Below, piece after piece: positions 35,264 through 43,774 of a stretch of 64,000 bases of DNA. The stretch is taken from positions 868,001 through 932,000 of the forward strand of contig OY282368.1 in the NCBI GenBank assembly GCA_958295725.1. Reading direction: 5' to 3'. The notes beneath the pieces are model-generated. The model was not told where the DNA came from. It worked only from the letters and a program-made list of their open reading frames with translations, and searched no databases. Both the position numbers and the translations under genes were made by a program. Origin of the DNA: an uncultured Alphaproteobacteria bacterium. GTDB lineage: Bacteria; Pseudomonadota; Alphaproteobacteria; UBA2966. Position 1 is the stretch's first letter, and each line of letters starts with the position of its first letter.

Positions 35264-36016
35264 ATGCGGCTCGCTGGAAAGATCGCCATCGTCACCGGCG
35301 CGGCAAGCGGTATGGGGGCGGAGAAGGCCAGACTGTTCGCGCGCGAGGGCGCGACGGTGATCGCCACCGACGTGACCGAGGACATGGGCCGGGAGGTGGC
35401 CGACGGAATCGCAAGCAGTGGCGGCAAGGCCGTCTTCGAACGTCACGACGTGGCCTCGGAAGACGACTGGAACGCCGTCGTGTCCCGAACGGTGGAGCGT
35501 GAGGGCCGGATCGACGTTCTCGTCAACAACGCGGGGTTCACCGGCAGTTCCACCGAGGACTCCATGGACCTCGGCGCCTTCGACACACTCATGGACGTGA
35601 ACTTGCGCGGTGTCTTTCTCGGCATGAGGGCCGTCATCCCCGTCATGCGCGGGAACGGCGGCGGCTCCATCGTGAACATCTCGTCCATCTCCGGGAACAT
35701 CGGGCAGGACATCGTGCATATCGGCTACAACGCGACCAAGGGCGGCGTGCGCGCCATCACCAAGGCCGGGGCCGTGCAGAACGGCAAGTACGGCATCCGG
35801 GTCAACAGCGTGCATCCCGGCATCATGCCGCCCATGCGCACCGTGAAGCTCACGGCCCACCCGGCCCTGCGGGAACGGTGGATGGCCCAGATACCGATGG
35901 GCCGCCCCGGAGAGCCCGTCGAGGTGGCGAACGCCGTTCTGTTTCTCGCCTCCGACGAGGCGTCGTACATCACCGGGGCCGAGCTCTACGTCGACGGTGG
36001 GTATCTGGCCGGTTGA
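35264..36016 (+). CDS. SDR-family oxidoreductase (glucose-1-dehydrogenase-like)
   Basis: 250 aa from the ATG after GAGGGAGG. TGAASGMGAEKARLFAREGA (cofactor loop), LVNNAGFTGSS, the catalytic YNATKGGVRAI and the C-terminal FLASDEASYITGAELYVDGG are textbook SDR. Asp after the second strand (ATDVTED) favours NAD over NADP. The substrate is unknown. Isolated on the plus strand; the sulfonate operon opposite ends about 380 bp downstream. Confidence 0.87.
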   Translation: MRLAGKIAIVTGAASGMGAEKARLFAREGATVIATDVTEDMGREVADGIASSGGKAVFERHDVASEDDWNAVVSRTVEREGRIDVLVNNAGFTGSSTEDSMDLGAFDTLMDVNLRGVFLGMRAVIPVMRGNGGGSIVNISSISGNIGQDIVHIGYNATKGGVRAITKAGAVQNGKYGIRVNSVHPGIMPPMRTVKLTAHPALRERWMAQIPMGRPGEPVEVANAVLFLASDEASYITGAELYVDGGYLAG

Positions 36017-36082
36017 CCAGGACCTCGCGCGCGGCAGGTCTCCGCGTTCTCGTGTCTCTGTGGCGACGCCCCACCCCGGCAC

Positions 36083-36316
36083 TTACGTCTTTCGCGTCTT
36101 CGCCATCAGGGCGAGGAACTTTTCGTGTTCCTCCGCCTCCATGTGGAAGGTGTTCTCCTCGGGCGGATACGCGCCGGCGACCGACTCGTCGCGATAGCGG
36201 CGCATGGCTTCCTCCATGAGGCGGCCCATGTCGGCGAAGGCGCTCCGGTTCTTTTGGGGATCGGGAAGGCGTTGTAGCCCACCGCGTCGCCGCTCGATCC
36301 CGCCAGGCGGGCGCAT
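36083..36316 (-). pseudogene. C-terminal remnant, PanB-like
   Basis: The last 50 codons read FADMGRLMEEAMRRYRDESV then AGAYPPEENTFHMEAEEHEKF, resembling the C-terminal helices of ketopantoate hydroxymethyltransferase-like proteins (RYxxxVxxGxFPxxEHSF). The preceding codons lack family sense and a neighbouring frame takes over (YNAFPIPKRTG), suggesting a frameshift and loss of the barrel. Treated as a remnant; the family call is tentative. The rest of the 378-bp gap 36017-36394 shows nothing further. Confidence 0.3.
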
Positions 36317-36394
36317 CGGAGCGCCGGTCCTTGGACTCTCCTGGTTCTGCTGTTTCGGTAGTAAAAGGGCTCGACTCTCCGCCGACCGGCGGTC

Positions 36395-36772
36395 TCAATC
36401 GTCGTCCCAGAACGAATCGTCGTCGTCATAATCGTCGTCGTCGTCGAACTCGTACTCGAGCTCTCGCTCGACGAAGACCTTGATGTCGCCGCCTTCGACC
36501 TCGAGGTCGTACATCAGCAGGGGTTTCCCGGTCTCCGCTCCGGGCTCGTTGGTCGCGAGGTCCCATTGCCAGAGGTGCTTGGTGCAGGTGAGTACCCTGC
36601 CGTCGCAGATCCCCGATTGCTCGAGCGGTTCCTCCATGTGCGGGCACAAGGGAGGGATCGCCCTGAAGTCGCCGCCGTGGTTGACGACGAGGATGGGGAC
36701 GCCGTCGACGTCGAACAGCTTGAGGCTGTTCTCGGCGACGTCGCCGGTCGCGCAGATCCGTTTCCACGTCAT
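36395..36772 (-). CDS. msmC: Rieske ferredoxin of the Msm-like monooxygenase
   Basis: 125 aa. The Rieske [2Fe-2S] site is C43-P-H45 and C63-TK-H66 with the usual 17-residue spacer. It would pass electrons to the oxygenase encoded just upstream in the operon. The protein ends in an extreme acidic tail, FDDDDDYDDDDSFWDDD, which most Rieske ferredoxins lack and which could serve docking. Start by the ATG at 36772, 42 nt after msmB. No NADH-dependent reductase (MsmD) gene is found nearby. Confidence 0.82.
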   Translation of the reverse strand: MTWKRICATGDVAENSLKLFDVDGVPILVVNHGGDFRAIPPLCPHMEEPLEQSGICDGRVLTCTKHLWQWDLATNEPGAETGKPLLMYDLEVEGGDIKVFVERELEYEFDDDDDYDDDDSFWDDD

Positions 36773-36813
36773 GACTACGGCTTCATGGGAATAGCTACGG
36801 GAAGGCGAGGGCG

Positions 36814-37326
36814 CTAAAGGGGCCAGTGGGTTCCCTTGTCGAGGCGCCGCGTCTCGAGACGGACCTCGCGCGAAACGAACCGGGCCGCGTTGTCCTCGAT
36901 CGCGAAGTCGTCCAGGTAACGCCCGACCGCGAACAGGTGGTTCGCGCCGGCGTCGATGTGCGAGTTCACGCCGTCGAGCATGTTCTGGTAGATCACGAAC
37001 GAGGTCACGGCCTTGGCCGATCCGTCGTCGTCGCCGACGTCGACGGTATAGACGACCGCGTGGCGCTTGAGCGGCGAGTGGTCGGTATTGTGTTTCGGCA
37101 GCAGCTCGCACATCTGTGCGACCTGTTCGCGGTCCCCGTCGAGATAGAGCACGTCCCTGCGGATCTCGGGGCTGTAGGCCGTGATCTTGTAGTAGAACTC
37201 CGCGTCGCACAGATCGAGCCAGTCCGACCAACGTTCGTCGTCCAGCAGCAGGCAGGCGCGGTAGACCGTATCCCTCACCGCCTCGACGGCGGCGACATGG
37301 TTGGCCCCGCGGCTCGTCCTGGCCAT
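36814..37326 (-). CDS. msmB: Monooxygenase beta subunit (MsmB-like)
   Basis: 170 aa cone-shaped small subunit of a ring-hydroxylating-type oxygenase. LLDDERWSDWLDLCDAEFYYKITAYSPEI and the C-terminal GRYLDDFAIEDNAARFVSREVRLET are typical of these structural subunits. The gene begins 15 nt after msmA ends. The tail DKGTHWPL fits the family. Its partner's Rieske spacing identifies the complex as methanesulfonate-monooxygenase-like. Confidence 0.82.
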   Translation of the reverse strand: MARTSRGANHVAAVEAVRDTVYRACLLLDDERWSDWLDLCDAEFYYKITAYSPEIRRDVLYLDGDREQVAQMCELLPKHNTDHSPLKRHAVVYTVDVGDDDGSAKAVTSFVIYQNMLDGVNSHIDAGANHLFAVGRYLDDFAIEDNAARFVSREVRLETRRLDKGTHWPL

Positions 37327-37341
37327 CGGCGGACCGCGCGG

Positions 37342-38577
37342 CTACTCGGCCGCCATGGCGGGACGGTTGGTCGGGTTGTGCAGCGGCCTGCCCATCCAGC
37401 GGGACCATTCGTCGTAATAGTGGCGCATCCCGATCTCGTCGTGGATGGTCTCGTTCTCGTGGCGTCCGTGCAGGATGCGTCGAGGCTCCGTCCCGGGGCG
37501 CATGGTCACGCCCTGGCCCGTGATGCTGAGCAGGTCCTCGTGCAGGTTGCGGCCCATCGGACCCCAGATGGTGTTGTGGTGCCGGATGCGCGTGAGACGC
37601 TCCTCCTCCGTGTCCTTCTTGAGGCCCAGGCCGCGGAACTCGATCATCACTTCGTCGGCGGACAACGGCGTCATCAGGTCGACGCGGAGCGCCGAGCCGC
37701 GAAGGTTGTAGTTGATGCCCGGGAAGATATCGATCATGTACCAGTTGTTCGGCGGCAGGGTCGGGAAGCTCAGCGCCTCGCGGGACTCGAACCCCTCGTA
37801 CTGGTCGTATCGCACCTCGAACGAGCCGACGACGACGTGCCCGTTGTCGAAGGTCATGTTCTTGCGGGCGAAATAGGCGTCGTTGAAGCCCGTCACGCGG
37901 TTATGGTAGTGCACGAAGTCGTGATAGAACTCGCTGTTGGTGTCGTGCCACAGCTTGTAGTTCGAGGGAATGATCGCCTTGTGGTAGTGGAAGATCTCCA
38001 GGGGCTCGGCCTCGATGGGATCGAGAATGCAGTCGAGCGCGCTGCCTACCCATTCCCGGACGCTATGCTCGATGTGGTCGTCGAGCGTCACCCACACCAT
38101 GCCCCCGAAGGCCACCTCGCAGCGCAGGCGCCTGAGCCCCACGTCCTTGGGCGATAGCCGGTCCTGATAGCCTTCCTCGCCGCGCGAGATGTGCACGCAG
38201 CGGCCCTTCATGTCGAACTGCCAGGCATGGAACATGCAGGTCATGTTCCTCGGATTGCCGGAGGGCGTACCGTCCTTGAAGCTGCCGGAGGGCCGGCGTT
38301 CGATCAGGTTGGCGCGATGCGGGCAGACGTTGAGGAAGGCCCGGATCCTGTCGTCCGCGTCACGGCAGACGATGACCGGCTCCCGCGCGATCGACACGGT
38401 GCGGAAGTCGTAGGGCTCGGGAAGTTCGGATTCGTGGCAGACCGGAATCCAAACCTTCTTCCAGATCTTTTCCAGCTCTTCCTCGAAGATCTCCGTGTCG
38501 CTGTAGATCCGGCTGTCGGCCCACTCGATCCGATTCGGATCGGGTGGCGTGTTCCATTGCTTCGCGTTTCGAGCCAT
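37342..38577 (-). CDS. msmA: Methanesulfonate monooxygenase-like oxygenase alpha subunit
   Basis: 411 aa. The Rieske site is C85-P-H87 ... C114-MF-H117 with 26 residues between the two halves, the unusual X26 spacer described for MsmA instead of the normal 15-17. N-terminus WNTPPDPNRIEWADSRIY, YHKAIIPSNYKLWHDTNSEF, the iron-site region FYHDFVHYHN, and IWGPMGRNLHEDLLSITGQG also fit. The enzyme would oxidise a C1 sulfonate to formaldehyde and sulfite with O2 and NADH. It sits 62 nt after dctM in one operon with a TRAP importer. A related short-chain sulfonate is possible as substrate. Confidence 0.85.
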   Translation of the reverse strand: MARNAKQWNTPPDPNRIEWADSRIYSDTEIFEEELEKIWKKVWIPVCHESELPEPYDFRTVSIAREPVIVCRDADDRIRAFLNVCPHRANLIERRPSGSFKDGTPSGNPRNMTCMFHAWQFDMKGRCVHISRGEEGYQDRLSPKDVGLRRLRCEVAFGGMVWVTLDDHIEHSVREWVGSALDCILDPIEAEPLEIFHYHKAIIPSNYKLWHDTNSEFYHDFVHYHNRVTGFNDAYFARKNMTFDNGHVVVGSFEVRYDQYEGFESREALSFPTLPPNNWYMIDIFPGINYNLRGSALRVDLMTPLSADEVMIEFRGLGLKKDTEEERLTRIRHHNTIWGPMGRNLHEDLLSITGQGVTMRPGTEPRRILHGRHENETIHDEIGMRHYYDEWSRWMGRPLHNPTNRPAMAAE

Positions 38578-38639
38578 GGGACCCTCCTATTCCCGACGGG
38601 CGATCCGGCCCGTTCCGGCGACGTTCGCGGGCCCCGCGG

Positions 38640-39977
38640 TCACTGCTGTCCGAACGAGCCCGCCTCGCCCGCGCCCGTTCCCTTCACCCCGGCGCCCTGG
38701 ACGCCCAGCTCCACGAGATAGGTGGAAAGCTCGGGGATCAAGGCGATGAATACCCACGCTATGAGCAGGGCGAACAGGTACGGCACCACGAATTTCAATA
38801 ATCGGAAGTACGGGATGCCGGTGATGCCGCTCGCCACGTAGAGGTTGAGCCCGTAAGGCGGCGTGATGAAGCCGATGGCGTCGCCGACCAGGAATATGAC
38901 CGCGAAGTGGATCGGGTCGACGCCGATCCCCGCCGCGATCGGCGCCAGGATCGGCGCCAGGATGATCGTGTTGGGGACGCTCTCCAGGAAGGTTCCGGCG
39001 GCGAGCACGAAGAACATGCAAGCGAACAGCACCGGGTAGTAGCCGCCAAGTCCGCCGATCATCTCGGACACGAAGTCCCGTGCGCCCAGCAGCGATAGCA
39101 CCTGTTGCATGACGATCGAGATGGCGATCAGGGGCGCGAGCAGGCCGGTGATCTGTCCGGACCGCATGATGACCGCGGGCAGGTTCTTCCACTTCAACAG
39201 CCGCGTGATGAAGAGACCGGAGAACAGGCAGTAGCCGGCGGTGATCCCGGCCGCCTCGGTCGGCGAGAAGGTCCCGGAATAGATGCCGAAGATGATGATG
39301 AAGATGGCGATGAAGCCGAGATAGGCGCCCACCGTATCGCGCGCGATACGCCTGATGTCGAAGGCGATGAGCTGCCCCCACTTTTTATAGGTGCAGACAC
39401 CCCAGCACGCGGCCATCATGGCGACGACCATCAGGAGGCCGGGCAGCAGGCCTCCGATGAACAGGTCGCTGATCGACAGGTGCATCAGGAAGCCGTAGAT
39501 GATGAACACGATGCTGGGCGGGATGATGATGCCCACGGTGCCGCCCGCCGCGGAGGTCGCGGCGGCGAAGTTCTCGTTGTAGCCGCCCTTCTTGAGCTCG
39601 GGGTACATGATCGACCCGATCGCCGCCGTGGTGGCCGAGTTCGATCCCGAGATGGCGGCGAACAGGCCGCAGGCGCCGATGGTGGCCATCGCCAGGCTGC
39701 CGCGCAGCCAGCCGAGCGCCGAGTAGGCGAAGTCGGTCAGTTTCTTGGCGATGCCCGAGGCGTTGATGAAGTCGCCGGTCAGGATGAACAGGGGCAGGGC
39801 GAGCAGGCCGTAGAAGTTGACTCCCTCGAACAGCGTGACGCCGATGTTCGAGAGCGTGAAGTCGATGACCAGGCTGATGCCGGCCGTCCACAGGCCGATG
39901 ATCAGGATGATGGGCACGCCGAGCACGAACAGCACCATGATGGCCAGCGTGACGAGGGTGACGAGCAATCCGTCCAT
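38640..39977 (-). CDS. dctM: TRAP transporter large membrane subunit
   Basis: 445 aa with roughly a dozen membrane helices (LLVTLVTLAIMVLFVLGVPI, LLALPLFILTGDFINASGIA). Family landmarks are GSNSATTAAIGSIMYPELKKGGYN, AAGGTVGIIIPPSIVFIIYG and GDAIGFITPPYGLNLYVASG. It forms the sodium-driven channel of a TRAP importer with DctQ. A Gly-rich C-terminal tail follows. Placed between dctQ (15-nt gap) and msmA (62-nt gap). Confidence 0.92.
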   Translation of the reverse strand: MDGLLVTLVTLAIMVLFVLGVPIILIIGLWTAGISLVIDFTLSNIGVTLFEGVNFYGLLALPLFILTGDFINASGIAKKLTDFAYSALGWLRGSLAMATIGACGLFAAISGSNSATTAAIGSIMYPELKKGGYNENFAAATSAAGGTVGIIIPPSIVFIIYGFLMHLSISDLFIGGLLPGLLMVVAMMAACWGVCTYKKWGQLIAFDIRRIARDTVGAYLGFIAIFIIIFGIYSGTFSPTEAAGITAGYCLFSGLFITRLLKWKNLPAVIMRSGQITGLLAPLIAISIVMQQVLSLLGARDFVSEMIGGLGGYYPVLFACMFFVLAAGTFLESVPNTIILAPILAPIAAGIGVDPIHFAVIFLVGDAIGFITPPYGLNLYVASGITGIPYFRLLKFVVPYLFALLIAWVFIALIPELSTYLVELGVQGAGVKGTGAGEAGSFGQQ

Positions 39978-39992
39978 GATTGTGGCCCTCCC

Positions 39993-40529
39993 TCAGTCGC
40001 CCAGTATGGAGTGGACGATCTGGAACGGCTCCTTGCGCCTGAACTGCTGGTAGTCCTGCCAGAGGTTTTCCAACGTGCGGTAGATGATCAGCGCCCACGC
40101 GATTGGCGTGATGGAGTAGAACCACCACTGCATGATGTCGTCGGTGCCCTGCACGATGGCGAAGTTCATATGCACGATCTGGACCTGCTCGATGGTGAAG
40201 TAGACCACGATCAGCGAGAACCCGATCCAGCAGACCGCGTCGAGGATCAGGCACATGAATTGGGCGTTGTAGGACATCCGGAGCCGCAGCTCGTCGAAGG
40301 TCAGATGGGTGCGGATCTTGACGTTGTAGGCGCAACCGAGCCACGTCACCCAAAGAAAGAGGTACACCGGCACCGAGGTGCTCCAGGGCGCCTGAAGCGA
40401 GAACACGAAGCGACGGATGACCTCGACGAAAATTATCCCGCCCATGGTCATGTAGGCCGCGAGGATCACCCACTTCTCCAGGTTCTCGTCGATCCAGCGC
40501 AACGCCGCAAGCAACAAGGCCATCGTCAA
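39993..40529 (-). CDS. dctQ: TRAP transporter small membrane subunit
   Basis: 178 aa with four membrane helices: WVILAAYMTMGGIIFVEVIRRF, VPVYLFLWVTWLGCAYNVK, MCLILDAVCWIGFSLIVVY and WFYSITPIAWALIIYRTL. The loop motif KIRTHLTFDELR is the family's conserved segment. It pairs with DctM. The gene lies 97 nt after dctP. Confidence 0.88.
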   Translation of the reverse strand: MTMALLLAALRWIDENLEKWVILAAYMTMGGIIFVEVIRRFVFSLQAPWSTSVPVYLFLWVTWLGCAYNVKIRTHLTFDELRLRMSYNAQFMCLILDAVCWIGFSLIVVYFTIEQVQIVHMNFAIVQGTDDIMQWWFYSITPIAWALIIYRTLENLWQDYQQFRRKEPFQIVHSILGD

Positions 40530-40626
40530 CTCCAGCCGATCGAGGCGGGACCGCGCCGGTCCGCCATGGACTCCTGTCGGGAACGAGGGCGCGGGGACGA
40601 AGGCCCCCGCGCCCCGAACGAACGGA

Positions 40627-41874
40627 CTAACCCTTCCACCAACGCCGGGGTTCGACGTGCTCGGCGAGCATCGTCTCCGGGATTTCGCGGGCGAGGTTGT
40701 AGACCTCGGTGTAGGTATCGAGGCCCTGCGCCCACTTGTTGATGCGGTCGCGCCACTTCTCCCACGGTCCGGGCACGAACTCCGGCGAGCACAGCTCCTG
40801 GCACTTCTTCTTCTCCTCGGCCGAGAAGGGCACGAAGCGCACGTTGTGCTGCGAGTAGTGCGTGTTGTCGTGTTGCGGCGTCGAGGCGCCGACCACGTTG
40901 ACCAGCGACGCTTCGTGAGCGTGCTGGACCATGACCTGCGAGGTGTACGCCGACTCCATCACGGCGTCCTGCAGATCGGGCGACAAGGACTCGTAGGTCT
41001 GGATCCGCATGCCCGAGAGATGGTTGCCGGAGAAGAACTCCAAGCCGACGTCCTGCGATACCACGGGACCCATGTTGGCGAAGGCGACCGCCGAGGACCA
41101 CGTCTCGGCACCGTCCACGAGGCCCTGCTTGAGGCCGTCGAGCGTCTCTTCCCAGGCGATGGGAACCGGGTTGAGGTTCATCAGCTGCATGGCGATGCGG
41201 CCCAGCTGGGTGCCCGTCACGCGGTTCTTGGTGCCGAACAGGTCCTCGATCTTGGTGATGTTGTCGGCGTCCTCGTACTTGAGACCCATCATCATGTTGC
41301 GCAGCTCGGCATGGGTGTGCAGGCACACGATGCCGTGAATGCGCCGCATGGGCTCGCGAAGGAGCTGCTCGCTCCTGGGATGATAGAAGAAGTAGTACTG
41401 GGATGCCCGCGTCGGGAACACGTAGGCGTAATCGAGGACATTGAGGTACGGCGCGGAGCCGGCGGCGTTCTGGGTCGACGACGAGTAGATGTCGATGATC
41501 CCCTGCTGGGCCTTCTTGATGCAGTCGAGCTGGCCGCAGATCTGACCGCTGCCGATGAACTCGATGCGGATCTCGCCGTCGGTGCGCTCCTCGATGTCCT
41601 GGGACCAGAACAGCTCGCCCGAGCGCTGGATCAGGAGACGCTCCGCGCTGAGGCCGTCGGGGCCGAACTTGAGGGTGTGTTTCGCCTCCTTCTTGAAACG
41701 CTTCTCGTAGGTGGATTCGGCCGCGCTGGCGAGCTTCGGCAGCGTGATGGCGCCCGTGGCCACGGACGCCGCGCCGAGCAGCGTCGACGTCATGCCGAAG
41801 CGGCCGGCCACGCGCATGAAGTCACGCCGGTTCACCTGAAGCCGGCTGAGAGCACTCTTGAAACCGTCTTGCAT
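40627..41874 (-). CDS. dctP: TRAP transporter substrate-binding protein (Tat-exported)
   Basis: 415 aa. The N-terminus carries a twin-arginine signal (NRRDFMRVAG followed by a hydrophobic run and ASAAES), so it is exported folded to the periplasm. DctP-type domain: IRIEFIGSGQICGQLDCIKKAQQG, AYVFPTRASQYYFFYH, GTQLGRIAMQLMNLNPVPI and GLVDGAETWSS. First gene of the dctPQM-msmABC operon, AAGGGAGG precedes the ATG. The operon context suggests that it binds methanesulfonate or a related sulfonate; known Msm systems use an ABC importer (MsmEFGH) instead. Confidence 0.87.
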   Translation of the reverse strand: MQDGFKSALSRLQVNRRDFMRVAGRFGMTSTLLGAASVATGAITLPKLASAAESTYEKRFKKEAKHTLKFGPDGLSAERLLIQRSGELFWSQDIEERTDGEIRIEFIGSGQICGQLDCIKKAQQGIIDIYSSSTQNAAGSAPYLNVLDYAYVFPTRASQYYFFYHPRSEQLLREPMRRIHGIVCLHTHAELRNMMMGLKYEDADNITKIEDLFGTKNRVTGTQLGRIAMQLMNLNPVPIAWEETLDGLKQGLVDGAETWSSAVAFANMGPVVSQDVGLEFFSGNHLSGMRIQTYESLSPDLQDAVMESAYTSQVMVQHAHEASLVNVVGASTPQHDNTHYSQHNVRFVPFSAEEKKKCQELCSPEFVPGPWEKWRDRINKWAQGLDTYTEVYNLAREIPETMLAEHVEPRRWWKG

Positions 41875-42131
41875 GTTTATGCCTCCCTTTCCCCTTCGTT
41901 ATCGTTGCGACGCGCCGTCCGAACGGAAGAATCGATCGGATATCCCACCCTGAACCGCGGGGAGTCGTTCACCACGCGTCCGCCGGTCATTGGACCGAAC
42001 TACATCCTATCCATTCCGGCCGTCCGCGCAACCTGATTCGCGGGCCGATTCGCCGTTCCGCGCCAGTGCCGTCGGCGGGCGCGGCTCCACGACGCAGGAT
42101 CGGCGGTCCATCGAATCGGACAACGGCCAAG

Positions 42132-42704
42132 TCAACCCCCATCGTCGGACACGTCTGCCCCGCGCATCGCGGTATGGAGCCGTCTGATTTCCTCCAAGGC
42201 GCCTTCCGCGCGTTTCAGGTTGACCTCGAAATTCGTTCCAATGCAGCCGCGCTGCGCCTCGATACCGAGCGCACCTGCCGTTTCCCGCATCGCCTCCGAC
42301 ACTACCTGGACGACCGCGGCGCCAATCCACAATGTGTCTTCCAGATCCTGATGGGAAACCAATGACTGCTCCCCTGATGTGAAGCGCAGGACAATCGTTA
42401 GTGACCGTTGGGAGACATCGAAAGACGCCGTGTGGCCGACTTGCCGGATACCAGAGAAGGCATTAGGAAAATTTTCCCTCGTTTCAGCTATATTCCGCCT
42501 TATCAAACCGAGCTGATCACGCAGACCTTCGTCTTCCAGGGTCGCCAACAAAGAGTCCCACGCCACGTCGTCGAGTGCCGTCATCTCCGTAACAAGACGA
42601 TCACCCTCCGAAGAGACATTAGAATAATTCTCGGTCTCCAAGGCGGCGACGACATTCGCTATGTCTTTCTTGGCTCTGATCAAACGTTCCGCACTCAGGG
42701 TCAT
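42132..42704 (-). CDS. Unknown protein, third gene of an orphan operon
   Basis: 190 aa, not recognised. Predominantly helical and charged (RAKKDIANVVAALETENY, GLRDQLGLIRRNIAETRE, VNLKRAEGALEEIRRLHT), no membrane segment or signal, no obvious catalytic motif. Its start overlaps the stop of the middle gene (ATGA), so it is translated with it. Composition is less GC-rich than the metabolic genes on both sides. It may be a structural or regulatory partner in a three-protein system. Confidence 0.6.
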   Translation of the reverse strand: MTLSAERLIRAKKDIANVVAALETENYSNVSSEGDRLVTEMTALDDVAWDSLLATLEDEGLRDQLGLIRRNIAETRENFPNAFSGIRQVGHTASFDVSQRSLTIVLRFTSGEQSLVSHQDLEDTLWIGAAVVQVVSEAMRETAGALGIEAQRGCIGTNFEVNLKRAEGALEEIRRLHTAMRGADVSDDGG

Positions 42705-43774
42705 ACCGCCTCCCGACCCTCCGCGGCATTCACCACACCCTTGTGGGCGACGGGAAGGGACATCGAGCTAACCAAAGAAAAATTCATTTTCTTTTTGACG
42801 TTCAACACCTCTGTGACCTCTGAACAAGAAATGATCCAGGCAGGTGTAGCCTCTAGGGATATCAACTTTCGGAAATGAGTTTCTAATGATCGCATAGATA
42901 TATTCTTCAGATTTTTATTTTCCAGATACATCTCGTCCCGAGTATTTTTTGGCTCCATGGTGACACGGGACATAACATCCATGTATGTCCGACACTTGTC
43001 CATACCGATCCCGAACGGAGGGTTGTATTGGTTTGATAACTCCTTCAAAGACGTAACAGAAGGATCGACCATAGATCCGAACACCTTGCGACGTGACATC
43101 GCCGCTAACGCGATATGCCGTTCTACTCTCTCATAGAGGTCATTCTCCTGCGTGTCCAGTTCACGCGCAAATCGAATGAGTAGTCTGCGATGAAGATCAA
43201 ACTCCCTGTCTTGCCGCGCCCCCGCCAACTGGCGAATGGCAAGGTCGTCCTGGCGACGAGGACCGCACCTGCGCAAGATGAGAAGCGCCGCCCTGCCGCG
43301 TTCCGAGAGGCGGTGATTGGAACGTGCCGCTTCCCCTAACGCCTTGTCAAACACTGTTCGCGCCTCATCGGCCAATCTCGCCTTGAGCTTCGCGAAGCTC
43401 TCGGATGTAGAGACGCTTATCCAGCACTCCGCGCCGTCGAGACTTGAGAAAGACATCTCCGCGTTGTCGAGTTGGATACCCGCAACAACCGCCTCTTCAA
43501 CGAATCCTGCGCCGACGACGATAACCCCCTCTCCCGAAACTATCGATTGCTTCGTGTCTGACAAAAGTGTCCCGAGTTCGTCTGCCTCGTCCGGATCCGC
43601 AACGACCAAGGCTTTCGAGTCGTTTCGCCAATCGAGCTTGCGAGCGATGTAGAGGGTGGAGTCGCCTTCGAACGAAAGCACGGGTTGGCAGAAGCGCAGT
43701 CGATCATCGACATCGGATGCCGCCACGTCGAACCCACGCAATACCGCTCGGCCAGGATCGTCAAACATAAGCAA
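42701..43774 (-). CDS. Unknown protein, second gene of an orphan operon
   Basis: 357 aa, not recognised. The N-terminal third is strand-rich with KALVVADPDEADELGTLL and GEGVIVVGAGFVEEAVVAGI. The middle is helical and basic (LSERGRAALLILRRCGPRRQ, RRLLIRFARELDTQENDLYERVER). The C-terminal third ends VTEVLNVKKKMNFSLVSSM. No membrane helices or known motif were found. It overlaps the first gene by 14 nt and the third by 4 nt. Confidence 0.6.
   Translation of the reverse strand: MLMFDDPGRAVLRGFDVAASDVDDRLRFCQPVLSFEGDSTLYIARKLDWRNDSKALVVADPDEADELGTLLSDTKQSIVSGEGVIVVGAGFVEEAVVAGIQLDNAEMSFSSLDGAECWISVSTSESFAKLKARLADEARTVFDKALGEAARSNHRLSERGRAALLILRRCGPRRQDDLAIRQLAGARQDREFDLHRRLLIRFARELDTQENDLYERVERHIALAAMSRRKVFGSMVDPSVTSLKELSNQYNPPFGIGMDKCRTYMDVMSRVTMEPKNTRDEMYLENKNLKNISMRSLETHFRKLISLEATPAWIISCSEVTEVLNVKKKMNFSLVSSMSLPVAHKGVVNAAEGREAV

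Noticed and set aside
39105..40742. 545-codon plus-strand ORF rich in Asp/Gln/His
   Set aside because: Antisense to dctM, dctQ and dctP, whose membrane helices and overlaps are clear.
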